Positions 63,890 through 64,000 of a stretch of DNA of 64,000 bases are shown one piece after another. Every line of letters starts with the position of its first letter. Position 1 is the first letter of the stretch. This stretch comes from an uncultured Clostridium sp. (GTDB taxonomy: Bacteria > Bacillota > Clostridia > UBA1212 > UBA1255). The stretch lies in contig UQSG01000002.1 of the NCBI GenBank assembly GCA_900543695.1, forward strand, positions 87,798-151,797, written 5' to 3'. The notes below the pieces were generated by a model, which saw only the letters and a program-made list of their open reading frames with translations, made no database searches and was not told where the DNA came from. The translations under genes and the position numbers were made by a program.

Positions 63890-64000
63890 TTCCGGCAAGA
63901 TAAAGAATCACCGCAAGCTCTGCGCAGAGGATTACGCCCAGGATCACATAAGCAGCGATATGGATCGTTCCAATGCCCGAAGAAGCTTTCGGCGCAGGCG
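63879..64000 (-). CDS. C-terminal end of a membrane-anchored surface protein (cut by window edge)
   Basis: Thirty-nine residues are visible: PAPKASSGIGTIH, then a hydrophobic helix (AAYVILGVILCAELAVILYL) and the tail AGKKK with TAA at 63879-63881. This is the same spacer-helix-basic-tail ending as in the protein at 55251 (TRKKK) and paralogue A (RKKKQ). It probably belongs to the same surface system, but the body of the protein lies outside the window. Confidence 0.6.
   Translation of the reverse strand, partial: PAPKASSGIGTIHIAAYVILGVILCAELAVILYLAGKKK

Overview
The window looks like the chromosome of an anaerobic, spore-forming, low-to-mid GC member of the Clostridia (Firmicutes), probably a gut-type fermenter. 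Support: stage V sporulation protein S, a SpoIIIE/FtsK translocase, RNase Y with its usual partner YmdB, SepF, ferredoxin-linked indolepyruvate oxidoreductase, the three [FeFe]-hydrogenase maturases, strong GGAGG-type ribosome binding sites and several TTG starts.

Layout. 1-8.7 kb (minus strand): an aryl-keto-acid oxidation cluster (CoA ligase, iorA, iorB, second CoA ligase, ACT-domain protein) runs directly into a cell-division cluster (HlyD-like membrane protein, yggS, sepF, a small membrane protein cut by the window edge). 8.7-11.8 kb: a sodium/solute symporter and an orphan solute-binding lipoprotein. 12-19.6 kb (minus): housekeeping genes spoVS, ymdB, rny, ftsK/spoIIIE and recG. 19.7-21.4 kb (plus): rsmD, coaD and a coiled-coil protein, read from a promoter that shares its -35 box with recG. 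21.5-26.1 kb: a von Willebrand A protein whose frame is broken near its start, then a three-gene MacB-type ABC transporter.

26.1-34.1 kb is a more AT-rich accessory patch beginning at tRNA-Lys and tRNA-Ala. It holds a decayed GNAT acetyltransferase, an unusually long sigma factor, an IS3 remnant, a DUF4143-type ATPase and a large helicase with predicted membrane helices. 34.2-40 kb carries an alpha-L-rhamnosidase, an uncharacterised 690-residue protein and a membrane-anchored phosphodiesterase. 40-45.4 kb (minus) holds a MATE pump and hydE-hydG-hydF plus the TM1266-type regulator. 45.7-54.2 kb holds a frameshifted acyltransferase, a GH42 beta-galactosidase, a calcium-type P-ATPase, a second MATE pump and an amidohydrolase.

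54.2-64 kb: after tRNA-Arg and a broken ATPase fragment comes a surface glycan-processing locus. It comprises a signal-peptide/C-terminal-anchor protein, two paralogous GH99-like surface proteins, an AraC-family regulator, a rhamnosidase-like enzyme and the tail of another anchored protein. The same 21-bp element lies upstream of both operons and between the divergent promoters of the regulator and the second operon, so this locus looks like one AraC-controlled regulon. It is the best candidate here for an undescribed system. The 690-residue protein, the membrane helicase and the sigma factor with its large extension are the next most interesting items. All functional calls rest on motif reading by eye; no database searches were run.
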